Positions 16,704-24,484 of a stretch of DNA of 64,000 nt are shown in pieces. Source of the DNA: Desulforamulus ferrireducens (lineage in GTDB: Bacteria; Bacillota; Desulfotomaculia; Desulfotomaculales; Desulfotomaculaceae); the NCBI RefSeq assembly GCF_002005145.1, contig NZ_CP019698.1, positions 620,001 to 684,000 of the forward strand, written 5' to 3'. The position numbers and the translations under genes were made by a program. The notes beneath the pieces were generated by a model. That model did no database searches. It had not been told where the DNA came from and saw nothing but the letters and a program-made list of their open reading frames with translations. Position 1 is the first letter of the stretch. Every line of letters starts with the position of its first letter.

Positions 16704-18260
16704 TTAAGCATTCTTTTTAACGGTTAGGTGCTTGCTGCGGTCTTCATAATGGGTGTGCAGCAGTTCATGGGCAATATGGCTGTTGGGTGTTTCCAGGAAT
16801 TTCTCATAAAGGGCCAATACTTCCTGGTTCTCATGGCTCTTACGTTTGGCATAAATATGGGCATCGGCGTTGTAGATGCTGTTAATGCGGGCCTGACGAA
16901 CATCATCAGAAGGTGGTAAGGAAGTACGAGGTTGACCACCGCCGCTAATGCAGCCGCCGGGACAGCACATAAACTCGATAAAGTGGTAAGGAGCTTCTCC
17001 CTTACGTACAGCTTCCAGAATAGGACGAGCGTTGCTTAAACCATGTACAACTGCTACCCTAACATCACCTACACCGGGAATATTAACTGTGGCTTCCTTA
17101 CAACCCTGGAGACCACGAATGGGAGTGAGGTTTAATAAAGCTTCCGGTGGTTCTTGTTTGGTAATTAAGAAATAAGCAGAACGAATGGCTGCTTCCATAA
17201 CGCCGCCGGTGGCACCAAAAATCAAGCCGGCACTGGTGCTCTCGCCCATTAGGGTATCGTATTTTTCGTTTTCCAGTTGTGTTAAATCGATACCTTTCAT
17301 CTTGATTAAGCGAGCCAGTTCACGGGTGGTTAAAACAACATCAACGTCTCTTATTTCAGGCTTACCGATGTGCTTACCAGCACTATTCATTTCCGGACGG
17401 GAAGCCTCAAATTTTTTAGCGGTGCAGGGCATGATGGATACAGAGAAAATCTTCTCCGGGCTAATGCCCTTTTCCTTAGCATAGTAAGTCTTAACCAAAG
17501 CACCTAGCATTTGCTGTGGTGATTTGCAAGTGGACATATGGTGCAACAGGTCGGGATAGTAGTATTCACAGAACTTAACCCAACCAGGGCTGCAGGAGGT
17601 GAACTGTGGCAGTGGCTCATCGATGGCGCCGGTAACCCTCTTAATTAACTCGGTACCTTCTTCAAAAATGGTCAAGTCAGCAGAAAAGTTGGTATCGAAA
17701 ACTGCATCGAAACCAAGTTTTTTGAGGGCTGCCACTTGTTGTCCTTCCACGAAGGAACCGGGGGCCATACCAAACTCTTCTCCCAGACCCACCCTGGTGG
17801 CAGGAGCTGTTTGCACGACCACATGAATGTCTTTGTCCTCCAGAGCTTTGACAACTTTATCAATGTCGTCACGCTCGGTGATGGCTGCAGTGGGACACCA
17901 CAGGGTGCACTGCCCGCAGTTTACGCAGATAATGTCATCCTTAATGGGTAGTTCGTAGTAACCGTAAACGGTTTGAACCCTCTGACAAACCTCCACGCAC
18001 TGGCCACACAAAATACATTTCTTGTCATCCCGGGTAATGGACGGGTTGGTGGGGTCAATGGGAATACGACCCTTTACCTGAACCGGGAATGAGCTGGCAA
18101 CCTGGTACTGTTGAGGCATCCAGCCCTTGCCGCCGGCGGGATCTGTACTACATCCTGCAATGGTTGCAGTGATGCCTGTCAGACCAATACCCCCCATCAG
18201 TTTGAGGAAGCCACGCCTGGTCAACTGCCTTTCCTTTTCTTTGTCCGCTTGGTTCTGCAT
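16704..18260 (-). CDS. hydA: Tat-exported [FeFe] hydrogenase catalytic subunit
   Basis: A 518-residue [FeFe] hydrogenase that carries both large and small subunit domains. The N-terminus has a Tat motif TRRGFLK (Arg15-Arg16) and a lipobox-like TIAGC with Cys37. Two [4Fe-4S] motifs follow (CILCGQCVEVC at 82, CVNCGQCTLWC at 112). H-cluster motifs are L1 TSCSPGW (221-227), L2 MPCTAKKFE (277-285) and L3 FMCCPGGCISGGGQP (430-444). In L1 the proton-transfer cysteine next to the cluster ligand is Ser224. The small-subunit region (SHENQEVLALYEKFL) is fused at the C-terminus. Expected role: H2 oxidation outside the membrane, with electrons passed to the ferredoxin and NrfD subunits. ATG start with AAAGGGGGAAAACC. 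Confidence 0.95.
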   Translation of the reverse strand: MQNQADKEKERQLTRRGFLKLMGGIGLTGITATIAGCSTDPAGGKGWMPQQYQVASSFPVQVKGRIPIDPTNPSITRDDKKCILCGQCVEVCQRVQTVYGYYELPIKDDIICVNCGQCTLWCPTAAITERDDIDKVVKALEDKDIHVVVQTAPATRVGLGEEFGMAPGSFVEGQQVAALKKLGFDAVFDTNFSADLTIFEEGTELIKRVTGAIDEPLPQFTSCSPGWVKFCEYYYPDLLHHMSTCKSPQQMLGALVKTYYAKEKGISPEKIFSVSIMPCTAKKFEASRPEMNSAGKHIGKPEIRDVDVVLTTRELARLIKMKGIDLTQLENEKYDTLMGESTSAGLIFGATGGVMEAAIRSAYFLITKQEPPEALLNLTPIRGLQGCKEATVNIPGVGDVRVAVVHGLSNARPILEAVRKGEAPYHFIEFMCCPGGCISGGGQPRTSLPPSDDVRQARINSIYNADAHIYAKRKSHENQEVLALYEKFLETPNSHIAHELLHTHYEDRSKHLTVKKNA

Positions 18261-18563
18261 AGGTTTTCCCCCTTTGCTTAAAGCTGCATTTTACATATGC
18301 ATACTAACGATTCTGCAATATAAATTATAGCTGCAGTTTCGCTAGTTAAACACCTAATTTTTTCGACAAGTATCCTCTATGCATCTATTTGTCACAAAAT
18401 TTAAAAAACCTCTTTTTTAAAGAAAAATAATAACCATGAAATTTGAAATAGCACCATATAACATCGGGATATATAACAAAAAATTAGGAAAATAAATAAA
18501 ATTTTGTCTAATTAAATTATAGTTATATTATTTAAGCAGAAAAATAATTTGCCGGATTAACAT

Positions 18564-18710
18564 AAAAAAACCGCACGCCTGTGCGGTCAGAGGCATAACA
18601 AATAAATTACCATCCTTTCCGCACGGGAGGCCTACCCGTTTCCAGGTAAACCCTATCGGCCAAGTAACCATAATCTAACATTACAGGTTACATGGCTCGG
18701 AGGTAACACT
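18564..18710 (-). ncRNA. Candidate structured RNA or riboswitch-like leader ending in a terminator
   Basis: On the minus strand this region can fold into a closed multi-stem structure. P1 is GTTACCTCC (18707-18699) with GGATGGTAAT (18615-18606); P2 is GCCATGTAACC with GGTTACTTGGC (10 of 11 pairs); P3 is TACC-loop-GGTA around TGGAAACG. An intrinsic terminator follows: CCGCAC-AGGC-GTGCGG then seven T. It lies about 300 bases upstream of hydA on the same strand. No known riboswitch consensus was recognised. It may be a regulated leader or an independent small RNA. Confidence 0.45.
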
Positions 18711-18715
18711 ATAAT

Positions 18716-18743
18716 TGTTATTCTACATCTGTTATTCTACATC
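18716..18743. repeat. Two perfect tandem 14-bp repeats
   Basis: TGTTATTCTACATC occurs twice head to tail (18716-18729 and 18730-18743), directly upstream (minus strand) of the structured RNA candidate, where promoter or operator elements would be expected. Confidence 0.8.
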
Positions 18744-18939
18744 CGCCTGGAAAATCCTTTAATCAGCTTAAATTTATGGTTTTACTGTCAGCAACAGTAA
18801 ATAATATAATATTTTTTTCATAGATTGTAAATAATGAATTATTAGGGTTGTCTTAAGGGCGATTTTACTAAGGCCGGGAGGATTTTTTCTACCCGGTAGG
18901 GAATTTAAAAGTAAAACTATCCAAAAGGGGGGAGTACCC

Positions 18940-19533
18940 ATAATACCTGAACAAATAAAGACAAGGAAATACGGTGATTACTTTATTTTTTACCTTGACG
19001 GCGTAAAGGTCTTAAGAATTAAATGCGAGTTGGGTCCCCCGGAACATGTTGCTAATCTCAATGAAGGGCGTCCAGTAAGCTCTTTAGGACAGAAGCGTAT
19101 CAGAGAATTCTTTGAGGGAACGGGTTTTGAGAAGGGTAATGTAGCCAACTGCGAGGTACACTACTATAAAGAAGGAAAATCTCTGTTTAATGCCCTGGCC
19201 GAGGGAGAACGTAATAAATTTTATGATTTCTGCATGGAAACTGCCTTGCAAGAGGTATTGGGGGAATTAAATGACATAGTTAGTTATTTCAGTGGACTGG
19301 AGAAACAATTTAATGCCTCCATAGAGGAGGGGGCGGATATTTTTTGCTCGGAAGAGTTTGAAGAAAAATACGACATTAGAGAGATGCTTGCCGAGGTATC
19401 TCAGGAATTAGCCAGAATATATAAAAGTAAACCCAATCCTAAAGTTGTTCAATGGGCGGAGATATTGCTGCATAACCTGCTGAAGGATATATTCAGTCTG
19501 GGTTATGCCATTGGCAAGGAAGATATAGAATAA
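18940..19533 (+). CDS. Hypothetical protein, ~197 aa, possible AUA start
   Basis: The frame is open from 18838 to the stop at 19533, but the first ATG/GTG/TTG is a TTG at 19030 without ribosome-binding site. The 30 codons upstream of it look coding (IPEQIKTRKYGDYFIFYL). A strong AGGGGGGAG at 18926-18934 is followed by ATA at 18940 and 18943, so a rare AUA start is the most economical reading; a sequence error is the alternative. The protein is soluble and acidic with a helical C-terminal half; no family recognised. Confidence 0.55.
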   Translation: MIPEQIKTRKYGDYFIFYLDGVKVLRIKCELGPPEHVANLNEGRPVSSLGQKRIREFFEGTGFEKGNVANCEVHYYKEGKSLFNALAEGERNKFYDFCMETALQEVLGELNDIVSYFSGLEKQFNASIEEGADIFCSEEFEEKYDIREMLAEVSQELARIYKSKPNPKVVQWAEILLHNLLKDIFSLGYAIGKEDIE

Positions 19534-19569
19534 TCTCTTAAGTACGGCTAAGAAAAGGTGTTGGTATTT

Positions 19570-19797
19570 ATGGGGGAGAGGGAAAAGGCAAACATCAAGG
19601 GGAAAGTAGTCCCATTTACACCTAGAAAAAAACCTAGATTAAAGAAGTTAGATTATGTCGATCCAGAACAAAAAAGGTTAAGACAACTAAGGGAAAAGCA
19701 AAGAGCGGATCGGCGGGTGCGTAGTACTGTGATACGCAATGTCGGTATTTTTATAGTTGTTTGCCTGTTGGCTTATCTATTGAAGGAAATCTTTTAA
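19570..19797 (+). CDS. Small basic membrane-anchored protein, 75 aa
   Basis: A very basic, Lys/Arg-rich N-terminal 50 residues and one C-terminal membrane helix (NVGIFIVVCLLAYLL). The positively charged part should face the cytoplasm and could contact nucleic acid, ribosome or membrane lipid; this is inference. ATG at 19570 with AAAAGGTG nine bases upstream. It lies 36 bases after the previous gene and is probably co-transcribed. Confidence 0.6.
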   Translation: MGEREKANIKGKVVPFTPRKKPRLKKLDYVDPEQKRLRQLREKQRADRRVRSTVIRNVGIFIVVCLLAYLLKEIF

Positions 19798-19835
19798 AAA
19801 TTTATATAGAAAAAGAAGTCAATAGTTTACCCGCT

Positions 19836-20096
19836 TCAGGGTGTACCATTGGCTTCTTTGCTCTTTAATGCAAGGGATTGGCGGTGTAGTTTTAAAACAT
19901 CAAAAACCCTTTTACAGCCCCAGAACAGGATGACAATATCATCAGCCTTACCGGTAATCGGGATAAAGTCTGGTACAAAATCTATGGGACTAATGAAATA
20001 TAACAAGCAAGCACCCATCTCGTATTTCATACGGGAGGGTACCGCCGGGTTTAACAAAGCCTGGATAAAAAACAGGATTTTTTTAAAAACTGTCAT
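19836..20096 (-). CDS. YkvA family protein (DUF1232)
   Basis: An 86-residue protein with the DUF1232 core: LLYFISPIDFVPDFIPITGKADD, where the Asp-Pro-rich turn between two hydrophobic helices is diagnostic. Function of the family is not established. It ends in a charged tail. ATG start with AGAGAGGGGCGATTGAA upstream. Confidence 0.85.
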   Translation of the reverse strand: MTVFKKILFFIQALLNPAVPSRMKYEMGACLLYFISPIDFVPDFIPITGKADDIVILFWGCKRVFDVLKLHRQSLALKSKEANGTP

Positions 20097-20221
20097 TTCA
20101 ATCGCCCCTCTCTAATAAGGTTATTCTCCAAGTTAAAGGCTAAATCCTTTGTCCTTACTTAAGGACATTTTTTTTACTACTGGTGGGACAATAAAAATAA
20201 TGATATTGGTGGAGGACTAAG

Positions 20222-20488
20222 ATGGAACCTACAGCTGCAGCTAAAATCATGGTTTATTTAAGGTTATTGTTAGCTATTATTTCCCTGGTTGCTGTGTATC
20301 TTATGCTTAAATATCCTACTGTGGAAGCCGGTTTGCGGATTAATGCGGTCTTATCCCTGACCAATCCAACCATACTGCTGCTCATCAACCTGGTAGGCAT
20401 TAGCGGTCTGGCCGGTAAGGTATCGTTCATGAAGCTTGGTTTTATTATTGTTGGTGCCATTTTTATTATGCTGGGGACCATGAAGTAA
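20222..20488 (+). CDS. Small membrane protein, 88 aa
   Basis: Unrecognised. About three hydrophobic helices and almost no charged loop. GGTGGAGGACTAAG precedes the ATG, and a strong terminator follows, so it is a single-gene unit. Confidence 0.65.
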   Translation: MEPTAAAKIMVYLRLLLAIISLVAVYLMLKYPTVEAGLRINAVLSLTNPTILLLINLVGISGLAGKVSFMKLGFIIVGAIFIMLGTMK

Positions 20489-20515
20489 CAAGCTCACCTC
20501 TCAGTGGTTAGTTAT

Positions 20516-20556
20516 AAAAAAGCTAGGGCTTTAAGCTTCAGGCCCTAGCTTTTTTA
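20516..20556 (+). terminator. Strong intrinsic terminator
   Basis: AAAAAGCTAGGGC pairs with GCCCTAGCTTTTT, followed by T residues. Confidence 0.9.
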
Positions 20557-20730
20557 TGCCCTGGTTGGAGTTGGACATAAAAGCAACTCCCCTCACACTT
20601 CCCCTTTTAACTAACTAATTTGCCTGAATGGAAAAATGTAACAATAAAGTGCTTTTTCTATTCCCATCTAACATGCATAAAATTCACTATTAGCAGGGGG
20701 ATGGGCGCCACAAAGGGGAGGTGGGGTTTA

Positions 20731-22191
20731 TTGCTTGATAGGAAAATCATGGTGCTGATACCGGTTGCGTTATTTATACTTTTGGCTGCAACCATTGGTA
20801 GCCTAAAGGAGGAGACTTCAAATACTACCAAGTTAGCAAAGAATGCAGAACCTGCTGTGGTGTTGGTTCAGGCAACCTTTGCCGCGGATATTGAGGTTGC
20901 CACCCCCTATTTAGACAAGACAAAATTAAATTACACCCTTAATAAAATTATTGAGCAAGTTATGCAGGGATTTATACCCGCAGAAGAATCTGCCATGTGG
21001 AGGGTACTGGCCGATGAAATGCGGGCTAAACCACTGGATTTTCTGCAGAAAAGCGGTCAAAAAAAAGTAATTCATAACGGTTATCGAGCAGTGGCCAGCG
21101 GTTTCCTGGTCACTCCCGATGGCTATCTGGTGACCGATGCACAGGTGGTTTCGCCTGACGAAAAACTTCTCAAGCAACAATTGAGTGCTCCCATCCTGGA
21201 GGAAGCTGTTACGCTCTTAATGGGTGAAATTGCTGCCAAAGCAGCAGGTATTCCTGCTGATGCCAGAGATTATGTCCTAACAGCTATTGACGATATGGTT
21301 GTTACTTACTATGTGGAAAATATTAAGGTTAAGAATCTGCAGAAAACCTATGATATCGGTATGGGTGTGCAGATACCCGGCGTACATCTCTTCCAGAAAG
21401 GGCTAAAGGCAGAAGTGGTTCAGATGGGAGTTTCCCCCAAAGATGTGGCGATATTAAAAATGAAAGGTCATAATAATCTCCCCACAGTGTCCATGGGAGA
21501 TGCCACTGACTTAACCCCAGGAAGTAAAATATTTGTTCTGGGTTACTCCGGAGTAGCTACTTTCCATCCCTTATATGCCGAAATTAATCAGACCCAACCC
21601 AACTTAACGGAAGGTGTTATCAGCGCTCAAAAAACCAAGGAGGGTGGTTGGGGTATCTTCCAGACCAATGCTGATCTGACCTCCGGTATCTCCGGTGGCC
21701 CGGTGTTTAATGAACAGGGAGAAGTTGTGGGCTTAGCGACCTTTGACTCCCAGGGACTAAATGCAGGGCAATTTGTGGTGCCCATTTTAGTGATTAAAGA
21801 GTGCTTAGAGAAAGCTAATGTAAAACCAACGGAAGGTCTGGTCACCAAGACCTATCGGGAAGCCATTGATCTTTATTATCAACAACACTATAAGAAGGCT
21901 TTAATAAAGTTTCAGGAAGTGGCCACCCTATACCCCGGTCATGCCTATGTGCAAGACTTTATCGCCGCCAGCCAAAAGGCTATTAATGAAGGAAAGGATA
22001 AGTCCATTCCTGGGTGGGTATTAATTGGGATACCCGTTGCCACGATAATGTTGGTTATGGTGGTGGTTGTGATAATATATCAAAGGGAAAAGGCTCCACC
22101 CGCCACTGTGGCATCTGCCGACACGCCTGTGGAAGCAGCTGTGAGCGTAGAACAGAAAGACCAAGAGAATAAAGTAAGGGATACCGAGTAG
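20731..22191 (+). CDS. S1C trypsin-like protease homologue with catalytic His replaced by Gln
   Basis: A 486-residue protein with an N-terminal membrane helix, a HtrA/DegP-like trypsin fold outside the membrane, a TPR-like segment (YREAIDLYYQQHYKKALIKF) and a second membrane helix near residue 435, then a short cytoplasmic tail. The expected NNHVV histidine motif reads TDAQVV (Gln138). Asp238 (DVAIL) and Ser321 (SGISGGPV) are present. The protease domain has an insertion of about 70 residues after the His region and no PDZ domain. TTG at 20731 is chosen because GGGGAGGTGG precedes it. It may be a non-catalytic sensor or binding protein. Confidence 0.8.
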   Translation: MLDRKIMVLIPVALFILLAATIGSLKEETSNTTKLAKNAEPAVVLVQATFAADIEVATPYLDKTKLNYTLNKIIEQVMQGFIPAEESAMWRVLADEMRAKPLDFLQKSGQKKVIHNGYRAVASGFLVTPDGYLVTDAQVVSPDEKLLKQQLSAPILEEAVTLLMGEIAAKAAGIPADARDYVLTAIDDMVVTYYVENIKVKNLQKTYDIGMGVQIPGVHLFQKGLKAEVVQMGVSPKDVAILKMKGHNNLPTVSMGDATDLTPGSKIFVLGYSGVATFHPLYAEINQTQPNLTEGVISAQKTKEGGWGIFQTNADLTSGISGGPVFNEQGEVVGLATFDSQGLNAGQFVVPILVIKECLEKANVKPTEGLVTKTYREAIDLYYQQHYKKALIKFQEVATLYPGHAYVQDFIAASQKAINEGKDKSIPGWVLIGIPVATIMLVMVVVVIIYQREKAPPATVASADTPVEAAVSVEQKDQENKVRDTE

Positions 22192-22271
22192 GGGTTATTA
22201 CTAAAGAGGGTGTAGTTGCTTAATAGGGTACTAATAATAAAACATTACAGTAAAACAAATAATAAAATGAA

Positions 22272-22343
22272 CAACGGGAGAGCAGCACTCTCCCGTTGTG
22301 ATGGGGGCTCAACTGGTGCCTAGCTCAAAGGATGCACCAGTTG
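22272..22343 (-). terminator. Pair of hairpins after the spore protein gene
   Basis: CAACGGGAGAG/CTCTCCCGTTG (22272-22298, perfect 11 bp) and CAACTGGTGC/GCACCAGTTG (22310-22343, perfect 10 bp). The first is followed on the minus strand by a T-rich stretch. Confidence 0.65.
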
Positions 22344-22362
22344 CCCTTCCGTTTACTTTCAT

Positions 22363-22617
22363 TTATTTAATTTGTTCGGTAGGAGCAGATTGAGCAACTT
22401 GACCAATATTGCCGCTCATCAGAGCTTGCTCAGCGAAGGCAACCATTTTCTTAGTCATGTTACCGCCAACATAACCGTTAACACGGCTGGGTAGAGCACC
22501 TTTGTCGATTTGCTGATAGTTTGAGATACCCAGTTCACTGGCGATTTCATACTTCATTTGATCTAAAGCACTGGCAGCACCACGGGTTACAGGTTCGTTA
22601 GAATTACGGCTGGTCAT
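22363..22617 (-). CDS. Alpha/beta-type small acid-soluble spore protein
   Basis: An 84-residue SASP that coats and protects DNA in the dormant spore. It has the conserved alpha/beta motifs: ALDQMKYEIASELGI, including the EIA site cut by the GPR germination protease, and GYVGGNMTKKMV. GAGGGAACTAAAAC precedes the ATG. Expression late in the forespore is expected and a sigma-G-like promoter is present. Confidence 0.95.
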   Translation of the reverse strand: MTSRNSNEPVTRGAASALDQMKYEIASELGISNYQQIDKGALPSRVNGYVGGNMTKKMVAFAEQALMSGNIGQVAQSAPTEQIK

Positions 22618-22665
22618 GTTTTAGTTCCCTCCTTGAAATTTGTTTTTTGATTGTGGGTCTATCTT

Positions 22666-22694
22666 TATTATGGTCAAAGAGGGTTATTAAATAC
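22666..22694 (-). promoter_or_regulatory. Sigma-G-like promoter of the spore protein gene
   Basis: On the minus strand GTATT at the -35 position, 17 bases, then CATAATA at -10, which matches the forespore sigma-G consensus CATNNTA well. Confidence 0.5.
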
Positions 22695-22806
22695 GAGATA
22701 AATTTTGTAAGTAATTATAGTATTAGGGAGGTTTTCCAATAGATAAACATTAATAGATAATTCTAAATAGTATAAAAATGTATAAATTATATTTACATTA
22801 TAGAGA

Positions 22807-23148
22807 TTATTTGTTATTAAAGATTAGATTTAGTATCCAACTTGTAATGCCTGTGACAATGGCCCCTGTAAAGGCACCACCAAAGCTGTAAACATGGAAT
22901 CCGGGAATTAGCCAGGAGACTAGAGCAAAGGTAATGGCATTAAGTACTAAAATAAAGAGTCCCAAAGATAAAACCGTGAGGGGGAAAGTAAGAAATACCA
23001 GGATGGGACGGATAAAGGTATTGACAAACCCTAACAGCAGAGCAGCTAGCAAGGCTGAAATTAATCCATTAATTTGAATACTGTCGATAAAATAGTCTGC
23101 CACCAATAAAGCCGCACTGTTAAGCAACAAAGTAAGTAACCAACTCAC
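22807..23148 (-). CDS. Phage-holin-family 4 membrane protein (YvlD-like)
   Basis: A 113-residue protein with four membrane helices and the family signature GFVNTFIRPILVFLTFPLTV. The family name comes from a phage holin, but chromosomal copies like B. subtilis YvlD are single genes linked to envelope stress; no phage genes are nearby, so this is not evidence of a prophage. Confidence 0.85.
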   Translation of the reverse strand: MSWLLTLLLNSAALLVADYFIDSIQINGLISALLAALLLGFVNTFIRPILVFLTFPLTVLSLGLFILVLNAITFALVSWLIPGFHVYSFGGAFTGAIVTGITSWILNLIFNNK

Positions 23149-23290
23149 TAAAACTCACCTCCACCTTCATCATATTAAGTGTATAAAGTAGTGTCAATGT
23201 ATTTATCTTTAAGGTATAGAGAAGGATAATGTCATTTTCATCTCGAAACAATATTTTGGAAAAATCCCATTGGAAGGAGGAACTTATTCT

Positions 23291-23485
23291 TTGGCTTCAT
23301 TACAGGAATGTTTAAAAGAATGGGAGAAAAGCACCATAATTTATTTACATTATATTCAAGGAATGTCTTCCAATGAGTATAACAGTGGTTTTGCCGACGG
23401 GCTGGAAATGGCCCTTAAATCCTTTCGGGAACACGTAAAAAATTGCCCAGATTATGAGAGTATTAAGGAGGTTGACAGCCAATGA
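23291..23485 (+). CDS. Small hypothetical protein, 64 aa
   Basis: Unrecognised soluble protein. TTG at 23291 is preferred because GGAAGGAGG (23272-23280) lies upstream, whereas the longer frame begins inside that site. Its stop overlaps the start of the next gene (ATGA), indicating translational coupling. Confidence 0.6.
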   Translation: MASLQECLKEWEKSTIIYLHYIQGMSSNEYNSGFADGLEMALKSFREHVKNCPDYESIKEVDSQ

Positions 23486-23691
23486 ATTTGAACATTTATT
23501 CAGTGGTAAAGGTACTAAACGGACAATGTGATGAAATATCTTGTTTTGACACAGAAGAAGCAGCAACAGCCTATGCCGAACAAACAGTGAAGAATGAACC
23601 CTATGACGTGGTATCCCTGTTTCGGGTTATTCTCAATAATCCTAATGTACAGTTAACCATTAGAGAATACCGCAAGAGCTGTGGGTGTTAG
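23482..23691 (+). CDS. Small hypothetical protein, 69 aa
   Basis: Unrecognised. Overlaps the preceding gene by four bases and has AAGGAGG upstream inside it. It ends in CGC, a C-terminal cysteine pair. Composition suggests a small alpha/beta fold. Confidence 0.6.
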   Translation: MNLNIYSVVKVLNGQCDEISCFDTEEAATAYAEQTVKNEPYDVVSLFRVILNNPNVQLTIREYRKSCGC

Positions 23692-23726
23692 TCAAAGGTA
23701 TTTAAGCGGAAGGGGAGGGGTAGTAC

Positions 23727-24074
23727 ATGGCAGCCATAGTGGATTTAATTACAGATGATATGGAGCAGCGGGGTAGTCTGGAATTTACCCTGGAGGACAG
23801 TGAACTTTTGAATACAGAGTTAAAGGAATATACCGTTTTTTATAAAATTGTCGGTGAGTCCCGCATGAAGCTTTTTAGAAACAACAAACTGGAATTGATA
23901 TTTGTCCGTTTAAACGACGATTGGATGCGCCAGGGCAAAATAGACTTAAACGGAGCCTCCTTACCCGTTCAAGTAAGGCTTACCTGGGACAACAATGGGG
24001 TGGACAAGCTGGCTGTAAAACATGCCGGTCAAACAGAGTTCCAGGAAATCACCAGCCAACAAATTGATAATTAA
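23727..24074 (+). CDS. Hypothetical protein, 115 aa
   Basis: Unrecognised acidic, beta-rich protein with no cysteine. GGAAGGGGAGGGG precedes the ATG. It lies 35 bases after the previous gene and probably belongs to the same small operon. Confidence 0.6.
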   Translation: MAAIVDLITDDMEQRGSLEFTLEDSELLNTELKEYTVFYKIVGESRMKLFRNNKLELIFVRLNDDWMRQGKIDLNGASLPVQVRLTWDNNGVDKLAVKHAGQTEFQEITSQQIDN

Positions 24075-24165
24075 AAAACTACCAAATTTCAGGATTCTTT
24101 GAAGGAATTTGGAATTCTATGCCGAAAAAAGTAGAGGGCAAGATATTGGGGAGTGAGTATGGTTT

Positions 24166-24339
24166 ATGAAAAAATACCTTTTTCCTCTACTGGGTGCTGT
24201 GTATCTTGGGCTAAGCACCATTGGCAACAAGGTCTACCGCCTGCTCTATGAAGAAGAGACTAAACAAGGCATAAACATTGAGATCTGCCGCCCCTGGGAG
24301 CGCCGTCGAGGTTATCCCCATCATTATACTTCACGTTAA
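24166..24339 (+). CDS. Small protein with N-terminal hydrophobic segment, 57 aa
   Basis: Frame of 57 codons: short basic N-terminus, hydrophobic segment (residues 4-19), and an Arg/His/Tyr-rich tail. GGGGAGTGAG is upstream, with the ATG about 13 bases away. It is followed directly by a terminator. Not recognised. Confidence 0.45.
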   Translation: MKKYLFPLLGAVYLGLSTIGNKVYRLLYEEETKQGINIEICRPWERRRGYPHHYTSR

Positions 24340-24344
24340 ATAAT

Positions 24345-24374
24345 TTGCAGCCGTTTTGGCTGCTTTCTTATTTT
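24345..24374 (+). terminator. Terminator before typA
   Basis: GCAGCC-GTTTT-GGCTGC followed by TTTCTTATTTT. Confidence 0.75.
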
Positions 24375-24484
24375 AGGCCAAAATTTCCTCAAAAAAATAT
24401 AACTTTCATACATACATTTGAGTCAAGGTGTACTATAATTTATTTTCGGGGAAAATATTCTTACTGCCCCTAGAGGAGGAAAGT

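Noticed and set aside
18564-18710. T-box, cobalamin, c-di-GMP or FMN riboswitch
   Set aside because: The diagnostic conserved boxes of these families were looked for on both strands and not found; left as unassigned.
22807-23148. Prophage marker (holin family name)
   Set aside because: No other phage gene nearby; the family is common as a single chromosomal gene in Firmicutes.
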